NCBI GenBank assembly: GCA_022778785.1 | Contig: JALFSO010000009.1 | Location: 23,085-87,084, forward strand | Origin: Dysosmobacter sp. | GTDB taxonomy: Bacteria > Bacillota > Clostridia > Oscillospirales > Oscillospiraceae | DNA length: 64,000 nt | Reading direction: 5' to 3' | Part shown: positions 40,288-49,098 of the stretch, one piece after another | How the letters are laid out: each line of letters starts with the position of its first letter | Numbering within the stretch: the first letter of the stretch is position 1 | Program-made: the position numbers and the translations under genes | Notes under the pieces: generated by a model | The model's input: the letters and a program-made list of their open reading frames with translations, nothing else | Database searches by the model: none | Told to the model about the DNA's origin: nothing

Positions 40288-40740
40288 TCAGAACGGCAGT
40301 TCGCCGTCCTCCTCGCCGATCTCGGCGAAGTCGGAGTGCCCGTCCGAGGGAGCCATCATAGGCGCCCGACCGGCAGGGGCACTGTAGGCGGGAGCATAAC
40401 CGCCGTCGGAGGCGGCGTCCCGTTTGGAATCACCAAAGTAGACGTTGTCGGCAACGACCTCGGCACTGCGGCGCTTGCCGCCCTCCCGATCCGTCCAGTC
40501 GCGGATCTGCAGACGGCCCTCCACCACGGCCATGCGGCCCTTGGTGAAGTACTTACTGACAAACTCCGCGGTGGAACGCCAGGCAACGATGTCGATGAAA
40601 TCTGTCTCCTTGTCGCCGTTCTGAGACTTGAAATCCCGGTCCACGGCCAGGGAGAAAGACGTCACCGCCGTGCCGCTCTGGGTGCGGCGCAGCTCAGGGT
40701 CCCGGGTCAGACGACCCATCAGGATGATCCTATTCAGCAT
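40288..40740 (-). CDS. ssb: Single-stranded DNA-binding protein
   Basis: A 150-residue OB-fold protein protecting single-stranded DNA in replication and repair. Core MLNRIILMGRLTRDPELRRTQSG at the start, SLAVDRDF, DFIDIVAWRSTAEFV and KGRMAVVEGRLQIRDW. A Gly/Ala/Pro linker leads to the acidic tip DGELPF, which binds partner proteins. It lies 10 nt after rpsF. Confidence 0.97.
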   Translation of the reverse strand: MLNRIILMGRLTRDPELRRTQSGTAVTSFSLAVDRDFKSQNGDKETDFIDIVAWRSTAEFVSKYFTKGRMAVVEGRLQIRDWTDREGGKRRSAEVVADNVYFGDSKRDAASDGGYAPAYSAPAGRAPMMAPSDGHSDFAEIGEEDGELPF

Positions 40741-40750
40741 GGTGTGCTCC

Positions 40751-41047
40751 TTACTCGCCCTTGCAGACGATCAGGGAACGCATGATGCCGTCGGTGATCC
40801 GCAGGATACGGTCCAGCTCTCTGGGGAAAGCGGGCTCGCTGGTGAACGTCATCAGGACGTAGTAGCCCTCTTCTTTGAAGTTGATGGGATAGGCCAGCTT
40901 GCGGGTGCCCCACTCCTCGACCTCAACGGCAGAGCCGTTCTGCTCGGCCAGGGTCTTGAACTTCGCCACCAGAGCGGCGATGCCCTCCTCACCCTGTGCA
41001 GGGTCGATAATGTAGACGACCTCATAATTGGCGGAAACTTTAGCCAT
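40751..41047 (-). CDS. rpsF: 30S ribosomal protein bS6
   Basis: A 98-residue RNA-binding-fold protein of the small subunit. Features: YEVVYIIDPAQGEEGIAALVAKF, WGTRKLAYPINFKEEGYYVLMTF and LDRILRITDGIMRSLIV. ATG 41047 has GGAGGTG 7 nt upstream; the in-frame GTG at 41056 overlaps that site and is rejected. First gene of the three-gene operon. The leader (about 70 nt) holds a small CTCAT/ATGAG hairpin but I could not match the known S6:S18 leader motif. Confidence 0.97.
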   Translation of the reverse strand: MAKVSANYEVVYIIDPAQGEEGIAALVAKFKTLAEQNGSAVEVEEWGTRKLAYPINFKEEGYYVLMTFTSEPAFPRELDRILRITDGIMRSLIVCKGE

Positions 41048-41123
41048 TTTTTGCACCTCCTTTTGGACGAATGGCCCTCATTCGAGATGAGAGCAAGGAT
41101 GCCTGTTTTATACAAGCCTTATT

Positions 41124-41151
41124 ATTATACCGGAAACCAGACGAATGTCAA
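41124..41151 (-). promoter_or_regulatory. rpsF operon promoter
   Basis: Leftward -35 TTGACA (41151-41146, perfect), 16-nt spacer, -10 TATAAT (41129-41124, perfect), as expected for a ribosomal protein operon. Confidence 0.88.
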
Positions 41152-41225
41152 GGTGAATTTTTGAAAATCCACCGGTTTTTTCGTCCGGATGGTTCGGAAA
41201 ACCGTTCTCCGTCCGGACGCGGCCT

Positions 41226-42611
41226 TTACGCCGCGCCGCCGGGCTGCTCCAGCTCCCTCATGGACCGCCTGAACTGCACGGCAAACATGGTGGCCGTGGT
41301 GCAGACCGCCAGAGTGTCCGCCACCGGCTCCGCCAGGAACACGGCGAAGACCTTGTCGGCAAAGAAGTTGGGCAGGATATAAATCAGCGGCACCAGCAGG
41401 ATGATCTTCCGCAGCAGCGCCAGAAACAGCGACGCCTTGGCGTTGCCCAGGGCAATGAAGGTCTGCTGGCAGGCGATCTGGATGCCGAAAATGCCGGTGG
41501 CGGCCATGTAGATCCGCACCGCCCGGACGGCGTAGTCCACCAGGGCCGCGTCGTTGTTGAACAACCGGATGAACACCTGGGGGAACAGCTGCACCAGCGT
41601 CCACATGGTCATGGAGTACACCAGACAGGACGTCAGCAGCGTCTTGAAGGCCGTCCGGACCCGTTCGGCGTTCCGGGCGCCGTAGTTGTAGCTGACGATG
41701 GGCTGGGCGCCCTGGGTCAGGCCCTGCAGGGGCATCAGGGCGAACTGCATCAGACTGGTGAGGATGGTCATTGTGCCCACCGCCAGATCGTCGCCGTATT
41801 TCAGCAGCGAGGAGTTGAAGCACACGGCGATGATGCTCTCGGTGCTCTGCATGATGAAGGGCGCGAGTCCCAGAGCCAGGCAGGGCAGCACCACCCTGGC
41901 GCTGGGACGCAGATTCTCCCTGCGGAGCTTCCACTTGGTTCGGGGGCCCGTCAGGAACCGCAGCACCCACGCGGCGCTGACTGCCTGGGAGATCACCGTG
42001 GCTGTAGCTGCGCCCCGGACACCCATGTGCAGTCCGAAGATGAAGATGGGGTCCAGGATGGTGTTCAGGATGGCGCCGATGAGCACTGTCCGCATGCTGA
42101 TGGTGGTAAAGCCCTGTGCGGTGATGTAGGCGTTCATGCCCAGGGTCACCTGGACGAAAATGGTGCCCAGAGCGTAGATCCGCAGATAGTCCAGGGCGTA
42201 GCCGATGGTGTTGGCGCTGGCGCCGAAGGTCAGCAGCAGCGGCCGGGCAAATACCTGGATCAGCACCGTCAGCACGATGGACACCGTCACCAGCAGGGTG
42301 AAGCAGTTGCCCATGATGCGCTGGGACATCTCAGTGTTCCCCTGTCCCTCCTTGATGGAGGCCCTGGGGGCGCCGCCCATGGCCAGCAGCGCTGCGAAGG
42401 CGGAGATGATCAGGATCACCGGCAGGCACACACCCAGTCCGGTGAGAGCCATCCGTCCCACGGTGTCCGCCGGCGACATGTGGCCGATGTAGATGCGGTC
42501 CACCAGATTGTACAGCATATTGACAATTTGTGACGTAATAGTGGGCAATGCCAGGGAAAACAATAGTTTCCGCACATTCCCCTCGCCCAGATCAACGGCT
42601 TTTCCAGCCAT
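41226..42611 (-). CDS. MATE family efflux transporter (MepA/NorM-like)
   Basis: A 461-residue twelve-helix antiporter of the multidrug and toxin extrusion family, using Na+ or H+ to export cationic drugs. Two MatE halves: residues ~15-175 (LPTITSQIVNMLYNLVDRIYIGH, MGGAPRASIKEGQGN) and ~240-400 (FIMQSTESIIAVCFNSSLL, LTQGAQPIVSYNYGARN). The YNYGA motif is typical of the MepA-like group in Clostridia. ATG 42611 has GGAGG about 5 nt upstream. Substrate range cannot be read from sequence. Confidence 0.92.
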   Translation of the reverse strand: MAGKAVDLGEGNVRKLLFSLALPTITSQIVNMLYNLVDRIYIGHMSPADTVGRMALTGLGVCLPVILIISAFAALLAMGGAPRASIKEGQGNTEMSQRIMGNCFTLLVTVSIVLTVLIQVFARPLLLTFGASANTIGYALDYLRIYALGTIFVQVTLGMNAYITAQGFTTISMRTVLIGAILNTILDPIFIFGLHMGVRGAATATVISQAVSAAWVLRFLTGPRTKWKLRRENLRPSARVVLPCLALGLAPFIMQSTESIIAVCFNSSLLKYGDDLAVGTMTILTSLMQFALMPLQGLTQGAQPIVSYNYGARNAERVRTAFKTLLTSCLVYSMTMWTLVQLFPQVFIRLFNNDAALVDYAVRAVRIYMAATGIFGIQIACQQTFIALGNAKASLFLALLRKIILLVPLIYILPNFFADKVFAVFLAEPVADTLAVCTTATMFAVQFRRSMRELEQPGGAA

Positions 42612-42650
42612 GCCATCGCCTCCATAACAGTTCTAAATTGAACATGAGAT

Positions 42651-42679
42651 ATCATAGCACTATTCCGGTGAAAGGTCAA
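42651..42679 (-). promoter_or_regulatory. MATE gene promoter
   Basis: Leftward -35 TTGACC (42679-42674), 17-nt spacer, -10 TATGAT (42656-42651) preceded by TGC. A small imperfect palindrome (GTTC-N6-GAAC, 42629-42642) lies just downstream, a possible repressor site. Confidence 0.75.
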
Positions 42680-42691
42680 TCCATGTTTCCA

Positions 42692-42719
42692 TTGACAAAC
42701 GACAGAAAAGGTATATAAT
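42692..42719 (+). promoter_or_regulatory. degV-family gene promoter
   Basis: -35 TTGACA (42692-42697, perfect), 16-nt spacer, -10 TATAAT (42714-42719, perfect). Confidence 0.85.
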
Positions 42720-42757
42720 AAAAATAGTATTTGAAATCACATTTGGAGGAGCCGAAT

Positions 42758-43600
42758 ATGACTTACAATATCGTATGTGACAGCAGCTGTGATCTCAAGT
42801 CCACCGAGCTTCAGCCCGGATATCTCCATCTGGAGGTGGTCCCCATGCAGATCACCGTGGGCGACCGGGAGTACCTGGACAACGAGTCTCTGAACGTTCC
42901 CCTGCTGTTGGAGGATATGGCGACGGAGAAGTCCTCCGCCAGGACCGCCTGCCCCTCCCCTGCAGCCTTCGCCCGGGCCTTTGAGAAGGCGGACTGCTCC
43001 GTGTGCTTCACCATCTCCAGCAATCTGTCCGGCACCTACAACGCCGCCGTGCTGGCCCGGGATATGGTGCTGGAGGAGCATCCGGAGAAGAAGATCTGTG
43101 TCATCGACTCCCGCAGCACCGCCGGCGCCATGGTGCTTCTGACCCGGAAGGCCCAGAGCCTTCTGGAGGTGGAGGATCCGGACTTCGACAAGGTCTGTGA
43201 GGAGCTGCGGATCTATCAGGCGTCCCTGCGGACGGTGTTCACTCTGGAGTGCTTCGACAATCTCATCAAAAACGGCCGGATGCGTCCGCTGGTGGGCAAT
43301 CTGCTCCACACCCTGGGCATCCACGTCATTGCCGACGCCACGCCGCAGGGCACCATCCATGTGTCCGGCAAGGCCCGGGGCGAGGCCAAAACCTATCAGG
43401 CCATCGTGGATCTGATGCGGCAGAGCAAAGACTGCGACGGTGCCGAGGTGGTGTTGTCCCACTGCGAGAATCTGCCCGGTGCGCTGAAGCTGAAGGAGCT
43501 GATCCTCCGGGAGCTGCCGGTGAAGGACGTAACACTGGTGTCCTGTCGGGGCCTGACTACCTTCTACGCCATGGAAAAAGGCCTGATCGTAGGCTTCTGA
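42758..43600 (+). CDS. DegV family fatty-acid-binding protein
   Basis: A 280-residue DegV protein. The family binds fatty acids and serves as FakB, handing them to the kinase FakA for phosphorylation and phospholipid synthesis. Features: VCDSSCDLK at the start, SARTACPSPAAF, FTISSNLSGTYNAAVLARDM (the lipid headgroup region) and IDSRSTAGAMVLLTRKA. ATG 42758 follows GGAGGAG. No fakA is nearby. The gene is a single unit between a consensus promoter and a perfect terminator. Confidence 0.92.
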   Translation: MTYNIVCDSSCDLKSTELQPGYLHLEVVPMQITVGDREYLDNESLNVPLLLEDMATEKSSARTACPSPAAFARAFEKADCSVCFTISSNLSGTYNAAVLARDMVLEEHPEKKICVIDSRSTAGAMVLLTRKAQSLLEVEDPDFDKVCEELRIYQASLRTVFTLECFDNLIKNGRMRPLVGNLLHTLGIHVIADATPQGTIHVSGKARGEAKTYQAIVDLMRQSKDCDGAEVVLSHCENLPGALKLKELILRELPVKDVTLVSCRGLTTFYAMEKGLIVGF

Positions 43601-43623
43601 TCAGATATTGCATACGATGATGG

Positions 43624-43662
43624 ACCGCCCGCCGCGGAATGACTTCCGCGGCGGGCGGTTTT
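43624..43662 (+). terminator. Terminator after the degV-family gene
   Basis: Perfect 16-bp stem (43624-43639 with 43644-43659), TGAC loop, then TTT. Confidence 0.88.
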
Positions 43663-43696
43663 GCGCTGTCCGGGGATCTGATTTGGTCACAAACTC

Positions 43697-45085
43697 CTAT
43701 CCCATCCACACACCGATGAGCAGGAAGCCCACCGACAGCGCCAGAAACAGCAGGATCAGCTTCCACGCGTACCGGAACCATCGGTCATAGCCCACGTGGC
43801 CCAGGGCCAGGGCGCCCATCACCACCGCCGCGGTGGGGGTGATGAGGTTCACCAGTCCGGAGGCCGCCTGAAAGGCCGTCACCACCAGGTCGCCGCCCAC
43901 TCCGGCGAACTTTCCCAGGGGCGCCAGAATGGGGACGGACAGCGTAGCCAGCCCCGAGGAGGAGGGGATCAGGATGGTCAGGGGCAGGTACAGCAGGAAC
44001 ACCAACAGTGTGAAGCCCGCCGCGCCGGTGCCGGACAGGGCCGTCTCGCCCCAGTGGAGGATGGTGTCTGTCACGTGGGCGCCGTTCATCACCACGGTGA
44101 TGCCCCGGCTGATGCCGATGATAAACGCCACACCCAGCAAGTCCGCGCAGCCCGCCACGTAGCAGTCCGCCAGCTCCGCCTCCCCCATGCGGTCGATGAG
44201 GCCGATGACGATGCCGCCCACCAGGAACAGGGCCGACAGCTCCGGGAACCACCAGCCCAGCACCGGCAGGGACAGTCCCATCTCGTTGAAGGGGATGACG
44301 CCGTAGACCATGGTCAGGAAGGTCAGGCCGAACACCACCAGGATCCACTTCCGCCTGGTGGTGAGGGGCAGCTGCTCCTGTGCGCTGACGTGGAGCTTTC
44401 CCGCCCCCACGCCCACCACGGAGGCGGTGGGGTCCCGCTTGACCCTGGCGGCGTAGGCCATCACAAACCAGATGGCAGCCCCTTCAAAGGCCAGCCACAT
44501 CAGCACCCGCAGCAGGATCCCCTCTCCCAGGGACACCCCAGCAAAGCCCGACGCGATGCCGGTGGCAAAGGGGTTGACGGTGGAGGCAATGACGCCAGTT
44601 CCCGCCCCCAGCAGGATGACGGAGATGCCCACCACGGCGTCGTAGCCCGCCGCCAGGAACACGGGGATCAGCAGCGGATAGAAAGCCATGGTCTCCTCCC
44701 ACATGCCATAGGTGGTGCCGCCCAGTCCGAAGAACACCATGAGGATGGGGATGAGCCACTTCTCCCGTCCTCCCAGGGAGCGGATGACGCCGGAGACGCC
44801 GGCGTCGATGGCGCCGGTCTTCATCACCACGCCCAGGAAGCCACCCACCATCAGGATGAACAGGCACACGTCCACTGCGTCGTAAAACCCCTCGAAGGAG
44901 GCTTTCAGCACGTCTCCCACTGTGGCGGGGTCCGCCGCCACCGCGTGATAAGTGCCGGACACCGGCACGCCGTCCACATAGTCATAGCTGCCCGCCGGGA
45001 TGAACCAGGTGGCGATGGCCACCAGCACGATCAGCAGCAGCAGGATAGTGTACGCCGTGGGCATGTGAAATTTCAATCTGGCCAC
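43697..45085 (-). CDS. YfcC/DcuC-family carrier, candidate arginine/ornithine exchanger
   Basis: A 462-residue polytopic carrier of the C4-dicarboxylate anaerobic carrier-like family (PF03606, YfcC type) with about twelve helices. Features: FHMPTAYTILLLLIVLVAIATWFIPAGSYDYV (in parts), GGFLGVVMKTGAID, GLGGTTYGMWEETMAFYPLLIP, and SSSGLATLSVPILAPLGKFAGV. In Firmicutes such carriers are found with arginine deiminase genes and are thought to exchange arginine for ornithine; here it directly follows arcB by 14 nt. The start is GTG 45085 with GGAGGGAGG upstream. Substrate is inferred from context only. Confidence 0.82.
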   Translation of the reverse strand: MARLKFHMPTAYTILLLLIVLVAIATWFIPAGSYDYVDGVPVSGTYHAVAADPATVGDVLKASFEGFYDAVDVCLFILMVGGFLGVVMKTGAIDAGVSGVIRSLGGREKWLIPILMVFFGLGGTTYGMWEETMAFYPLLIPVFLAAGYDAVVGISVILLGAGTGVIASTVNPFATGIASGFAGVSLGEGILLRVLMWLAFEGAAIWFVMAYAARVKRDPTASVVGVGAGKLHVSAQEQLPLTTRRKWILVVFGLTFLTMVYGVIPFNEMGLSLPVLGWWFPELSALFLVGGIVIGLIDRMGEAELADCYVAGCADLLGVAFIIGISRGITVVMNGAHVTDTILHWGETALSGTGAAGFTLLVFLLYLPLTILIPSSSGLATLSVPILAPLGKFAGVGGDLVVTAFQAASGLVNLITPTAAVVMGALALGHVGYDRWFRYAWKLILLFLALSVGFLLIGVWMG

Positions 45086-45099
45086 GGGCCTCCCTCCTT

Positions 45100-46098
45100 T
45101 TACTTGCCGATGGTGGCCACCAGAACGGCCTTGATGGAGTGCATCCGGTTCTCCGCCTCGTCGAACACCACGCTGTGCTTGCCCCGGAACACCTCGTCGC
45201 TGACCTCCCGGATATCCACGCCCTTGTCCTGCCACTCCTTGGCCAGCTTCGTCTCAAAGTCGTGGAAGGAGGGCAGACAGTGCATATACAGCACATTGGG
45301 GTTGCCGGTGGCCTTCAGGGTCTCCTCCGTCACCCGGTAGGGGGACAGCAGCTTGGCCCGCTCGGGGATCAGGGCCTCCTCGCCCATGGACGCCCAGATA
45401 TCGCCGTAGATGACGTCCGCGTCCTTGATGTCGTTCATGTTGTCGGTGATCTCAATGAGGCCGCCGTTCTCCCGGGCGGTGGCGAAGGTGGTTTTGATGA
45501 TCTCCGGGTCCATCTCTTTGGCCAGTTTCTCCGGGCCGATGCCCACGAAGTGCATGCCCATCTTGGCGGCGCCGATCATCCAGGCGTAGCACATATTGTT
45601 CCGCACATCGCCGGGGAACACCACCTTTACCTGGTTCAGGGGCTTGTGACAGTGCTCTTCAATGGTCATCATATCTGCCAGGATCTGGGTGGGATGATCC
45701 GCGTCCGTCAGACCGTTCCAAACGGGGACACCGGAGTATTTCGACAGATCCTCCACTACGGACTGCTCGAAGCCACGGTACTCGATGCCGTCAAAGAACC
45801 GGCCCAGCACCTTGGCGGAGTCTTCCAGGGACTCCTTTTTGCCCATCTGGGAGGAGCCTGCGTCCAGATAGGTAACGTGGGCGCCCTCCTGGGTGGCCGC
45901 CACCTCGAAGGAACAGCGGGTGCGGGTGGAGGTCTTCTCAAACAGCAGCACGATGTGCTTGCCCTTCAGGGTGGGATCGCAGATGCCCGCCCGGCGCTTG
46001 GCCTTCAGGTCGTGGCCCAGGTCCAGCAGATAGCGGATTTCCGCGGGGGTGAAGTCCTGTAAGGTCAGAAAGCTTCTGCCTTTTAAATTGACTGCCAT
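45100..46098 (-). CDS. arcB: Ornithine carbamoyltransferase, probably catabolic
   Basis: A 332-residue transferase. In the arginine deiminase route it phosphorolyses citrulline to ornithine and carbamoyl phosphate. Carbamoyl phosphate site FEKTSTRTRCSFEVAA, QMGKKESLEDSAKVLGRF, VWNGLTDADHPTQILADMMT and ornithine/citrulline site MHCLPSFHD are intact. Length fits catabolic ArcB. ATG 46098 is preferred (AAAGGAG 8 nt upstream) over an ATG two codons earlier. The catabolic role comes from the link with arcA. No carbamate kinase (arcC) is in the window. Confidence 0.95.
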   Translation of the reverse strand: MAVNLKGRSFLTLQDFTPAEIRYLLDLGHDLKAKRRAGICDPTLKGKHIVLLFEKTSTRTRCSFEVAATQEGAHVTYLDAGSSQMGKKESLEDSAKVLGRFFDGIEYRGFEQSVVEDLSKYSGVPVWNGLTDADHPTQILADMMTIEEHCHKPLNQVKVVFPGDVRNNMCYAWMIGAAKMGMHFVGIGPEKLAKEMDPEIIKTTFATARENGGLIEITDNMNDIKDADVIYGDIWASMGEEALIPERAKLLSPYRVTEETLKATGNPNVLYMHCLPSFHDFETKLAKEWQDKGVDIREVSDEVFRGKHSVVFDEAENRMHSIKAVLVATIGK

Positions 46099-46164
46099 GG
46101 TCATTTCTCCTTTTGTTCTTCTGGCGGCGAATGCCGCTGGTGTCGGTGGTTGTTTTTCCCTTGT

Positions 46165-46973
46165 CAGGGGGAATTTTGTCCCGTGAGACGGGGTGCGGCG
46201 AAGGTCGCGGGCTTCAAAACCCCCTTTCTCTTTTTCCTGGGAAAAAGAGAAAGCGCCTTTTGATGGTGTCAAGAGAAAAAGGCTCGGCGGCGGCATTTCA
46301 GGCTCCGCCTGAAATGCCTTTTCCCGCCTTTTACGGGGGTTGTTTGGGTGCTGACTTGTCGGATTGCGTCTGCTCAACTGCGTATGGCAGGTTCAGAAGC
46401 TGGGGGTGCTTCCGGATGCCCTTTGCTCCTCTTTTGCTGCCGCACATTGGCAGTTGCGGAAAGATTGTCGGAAGGGGTGGTTCCGGATGGCCCCTGCTTC
46501 TGTTTTGCTGCTATATTCCGGTGGGCATCGAAAGAACGGTGCCAGGGTCTCCTTGAATGCCGGGGTGCGGCAGCAAAAGAGGAGGGCGGTGCATCCGGAA
46601 GGGGCCCGGACTTCCGTTGGTATCAAGAGCGGATACAGGAGGCAAAGCCCTCGACGACCACCGGGCCCAAACCCCGTAATCAGGGCGGGAAAAGGCGTTT
46701 CAAACGAAGTTTGAAATGCCGTCGCCCCACGCCTTTTCTTCTACACCATCAAAAGGCGCATCTTCTTTTCGGCGCAACCAACAGGGGTCCCCCGCCGCAA
46801 CCCGGCGTAGCGGTTGCGGTGGGGAAGAGGAGGGGCAACGGAGCGGTATGAGGGATGCCCTCCCCCGCAGGGCGTCCCGAATATGGCGCAGTTTGACCCG
46901 ACGACGAATGGGGGTTTTGAAGCTGCCGGGCTTCCCCGGCACCCCCGTTTCCACGGGACAAACGCCGCTCTTT
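46165..46973. repeat. ~800 bp imperfect inverted-repeat element between arcA and arcB
   Basis: No convincing gene fills this 874-bp gap. Instead three modules occur on both sides in inverse order and orientation: A (46175-46226 and 46908-46966, sharing TTTGTCCCGTG and GCTTCAAAACCCCC), B (46253-46338 and 46674-46760, sharing GCGCCTTTTGATGGTGT, a GGCATTTC hairpin and CCTTTTCCCGCC), and C (46409-46445 and 46564-46601, sharing CTTCCGGATGC and CTCTTTTGCTGCCGCAC). A ~120-bp GC-rich piece (46775-46900) is only on the right. The centre is near 46505. Confidence 0.8.
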
Positions 46974-48196
46974 TAAGGGTCCTCTCTCCACAGCGGCATG
47001 GACATGCACCGCGGCCCGCCGCGCCCGCGGCTCAATTCCGCGCTGGGGATGACGTGGAGCTTGATCCCCGCCTCCTCCAGAGAGCGGTTGGTGACGTAGT
47101 TCCGGGAGTACACCACCACCTCGCCGGGGGCAATGGCCAGGGTGTTGGAGCCGTCGCTCCACTGTTCCCGGGCGGCGTCGATCTCGCTGCCCTGTCCGCA
47201 GGGGATCAGCGTCACCTTGTCCAGATGCAGGTGCTCCTTCAGAATGTCCTCCAGACGGCCGTCCTCCTGGCGGATCTTCATTTTCCGGTTCTCATCCAGC
47301 TCCATGACGAACACCGTGATCTGCTGGAGAATGTTGGGATGGACGGTGAATTTGTCCCGGTCCACCATGGTGAACACCGTGTCCAGGTGCATGAAGGAGC
47401 GGGTCTTGGGAATATTGAAGGCCAGCACCTTCCGGAAGGTCTCGCTCTGAGACAGCACCGTCTCCGCCAGCTGGTCGATGGAATCCTCTTGGGTGCGCTG
47501 GGAGATGCCCACCGCCAGCACCTCCGGCGACAGGACCAGGATGTCGCCGCCCTCCAGCGAGGACGTCTCGCCCCGGTCATACCAGCGGGGGGCGTTTTTG
47601 TACTCCGGATGATACTGGAAAATGAATTTGCCGAACAGCGTCTCCCGATTCCGGGTGGCGGTGTGCATCCGGTGGATGGACACGCCGGTGCCGATGGTGG
47701 CGAAGGGGTCCCGGGTAAAATACAGGTTGGGCAGCGGGTCCACCGCGAAGGGATAGACATCCCCGGCGGCGGAGACGTAGTCCCCCAGCTTCGCCGTCTC
47801 CTGCCGCAGCTCCGACCGCCGGACGCCGGCCATGCAGGTGTCGATCAGCTCCCGGTCCCCCAGTGAGGAGAGGTACTCCTTCAGGCCGTCCCGCAGGCGC
47901 TCCTCCCGGAGATTCGCCTCGTCCAAAAACTCCCGGATGAACGCCTGACGGACCTCGCTGTTCACCAGGCTCTCCGCCGCCAGATCCGCCAGGTACACCA
48001 CCTCCACGCCGCTGCGCCGCAGACAGTCGGCAAAGGCGTCATGCTCCCGCTGGGCCTCCTTCAGGTAGGGGATATCGTCGAACAGCAGCCGCTCCAGGTA
48101 CTCCGGCATCAGATTCTCCAGCTCCCGGCCGGGACGGTGGAGCATGACCTTTTTCAGCCGTCCGATCTCCGAGGTATTGTGGATTCCAGTCTCCAA
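46973..48196 (-). CDS. arcA: Arginine deiminase
   Basis: A 407-residue amidinotransferase-fold enzyme that hydrolyses arginine to citrulline and ammonia, the first step of the ATP-yielding arginine pathway. Motifs: [26 protein letters not shown] (in parts), [36 protein letters not shown], and the catalytic cysteine C397 in [11 protein letters not shown]. The start is TTG 48196 with AAAGGAG 10 nt upstream. It is followed by arcB, but only after the long inverted-repeat element. Arg-regulator boxes were looked for upstream and not clearly seen. Confidence 0.96.
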   Translation of the reverse strand: METGIHNTSEIGRLKKVMLHRPGRELENLMPEYLERLLFDDIPYLKEAQREHDAFADCLRRSGVEVVYLADLAAESLVNSEVRQAFIREFLDEANLREERLRDGLKEYLSSLGDRELIDTCMAGVRRSELRQETAKLGDYVSAAGDVYPFAVDPLPNLYFTRDPFATIGTGVSIHRMHTATRNRETLFGKFIFQYHPEYKNAPRWYDRGETSSLEGGDILVLSPEVLAVGISQRTQEDSIDQLAETVLSQSETFRKVLAFNIPKTRSFMHLDTVFTMVDRDKFTVHPNILQQITVFVMELDENRKMKIRQEDGRLEDILKEHLHLDKVTLIPCGQGSEIDAAREQWSDGSNTLAIAPGEVVVYSRNYVTNRSLEEAGIKLHVIPSAELSRGRGGPRCMSMPLWREDP

Positions 48197-48313
48197 AATC
48201 TGCTCACTCCTTTGTCAGGATCAAAATGGGTTCCTGGATAGGGTTTCTGAATTTCGGGATTTCATACATGGACGGGGGCGGTTTTTTCGGCGGACGAATC
48301 ACAGCAGAAGAAA

Positions 48314-48348
48314 ACACATCCCCCGGCGGTCCTCGCCGGGGGATGTGT
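48314..48348 (-). terminator. Terminator of the liv operon
   Basis: Perfect 15-bp stem (48314-48328 with 48334-48348), GTCCT loop; leftward RNA continues TTTTCTTC. Confidence 0.92.
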
Positions 48349-48384
48349 CTGCTCCTGTCATATTGGGAACGCGGCCGGGGCCGT

Positions 48385-49098
48385 TTACTTTTTGTGCTTG
48401 CCCAGATAGGCTTCCTTCACCTTGTCGTTGGCCAGCAGCTCCGCGCCGGTGCCGGACATGGTGATGTTGCCCGTCTCCAGCACGTAGGCCAGATCCGCGA
48501 TCTTCAGAGCCATGTTGGCGTTCTGCTCGATGAGCAGCACCGTGACGCCCTGGCGGTTGATCTCACGGATGATGGAGAAAATGTCCTGCACCACCAGGGG
48601 CGCAAGGCCCAGGGAGGGTTCGTCCAGCATCATCAGCTTGGGACGGGACATGAGGGCACGGCCCACCGCCAGCATCTGCTGCTCGCCGCCGGACAGCGTG
48701 CCCGCCAGCTGCCAGCTCCGTTCCTCCAGCCGGGGGAACAGCTGGTACACCCAGCGGATGTCCTTCTCGATGCCGTCCTTGTCCTTCCGGAGGTAGGCGC
48801 CGATCTTCAGGTTCTCCACCACCGTCAGGTCCGGGAACACCCGCCGTCCCTCGGGGGACATGGCGATTCCGGCGCCGATGATCTTGTCGATGGACTTGCC
48901 CAGCAGCTCCTCCCCGTTCCACAGGATGGAGCCGGACTGAGCCTTTACCAGACCGCTGATGGTCCGGAGCATGGTGGACTTGCCGGCGCCGTTGGCGCCG
49001 ATGAGGGTGACGATCTTGCCGTCGGGCACCTCCAGAGAGATGCCCCGGAGGGCCTGGATGCCGCCGTAAGCCACGTGCAGATTTTCGATTTTAAGCAT
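48385..49098 (-). CDS. livF: Branched-chain amino acid ABC transporter, ATPase LivF
   Basis: A 237-residue ABC ATPase energising uptake with LivG. Walker A GANGAGKST (35-43), signature LSGGEQQML, Walker B LMMLDEPSLGLAP, His switch IEQNA. The short AYGGIQALRGISLEV start and missing extra C-terminal helix match LivF. ATG 49098 overlaps livG by 8 nt. Last gene of livJHMGF. Confidence 0.95.
   Translation of the reverse strand: MLKIENLHVAYGGIQALRGISLEVPDGKIVTLIGANGAGKSTMLRTISGLVKAQSGSILWNGEELLGKSIDKIIGAGIAMSPEGRRVFPDLTVVENLKIGAYLRKDKDGIEKDIRWVYQLFPRLEERSWQLAGTLSGGEQQMLAVGRALMSRPKLMMLDEPSLGLAPLVVQDIFSIIREINRQGVTVLLIEQNANMALKIADLAYVLETGNITMSGTGAELLANDKVKEAYLGKHKK

Noticed and set aside
46348-46851. 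A 167-codon + strand frame (and smaller ones) in the arcA-arcB gap
   Set aside because: Composition is not protein-like, it runs through the inverted-repeat arms, and no ribosome site precedes it.
48197-48310. Arg-box upstream of arcA
   Set aside because: A TGTATGAAAT-like run exists but the second half-site is not convincing.
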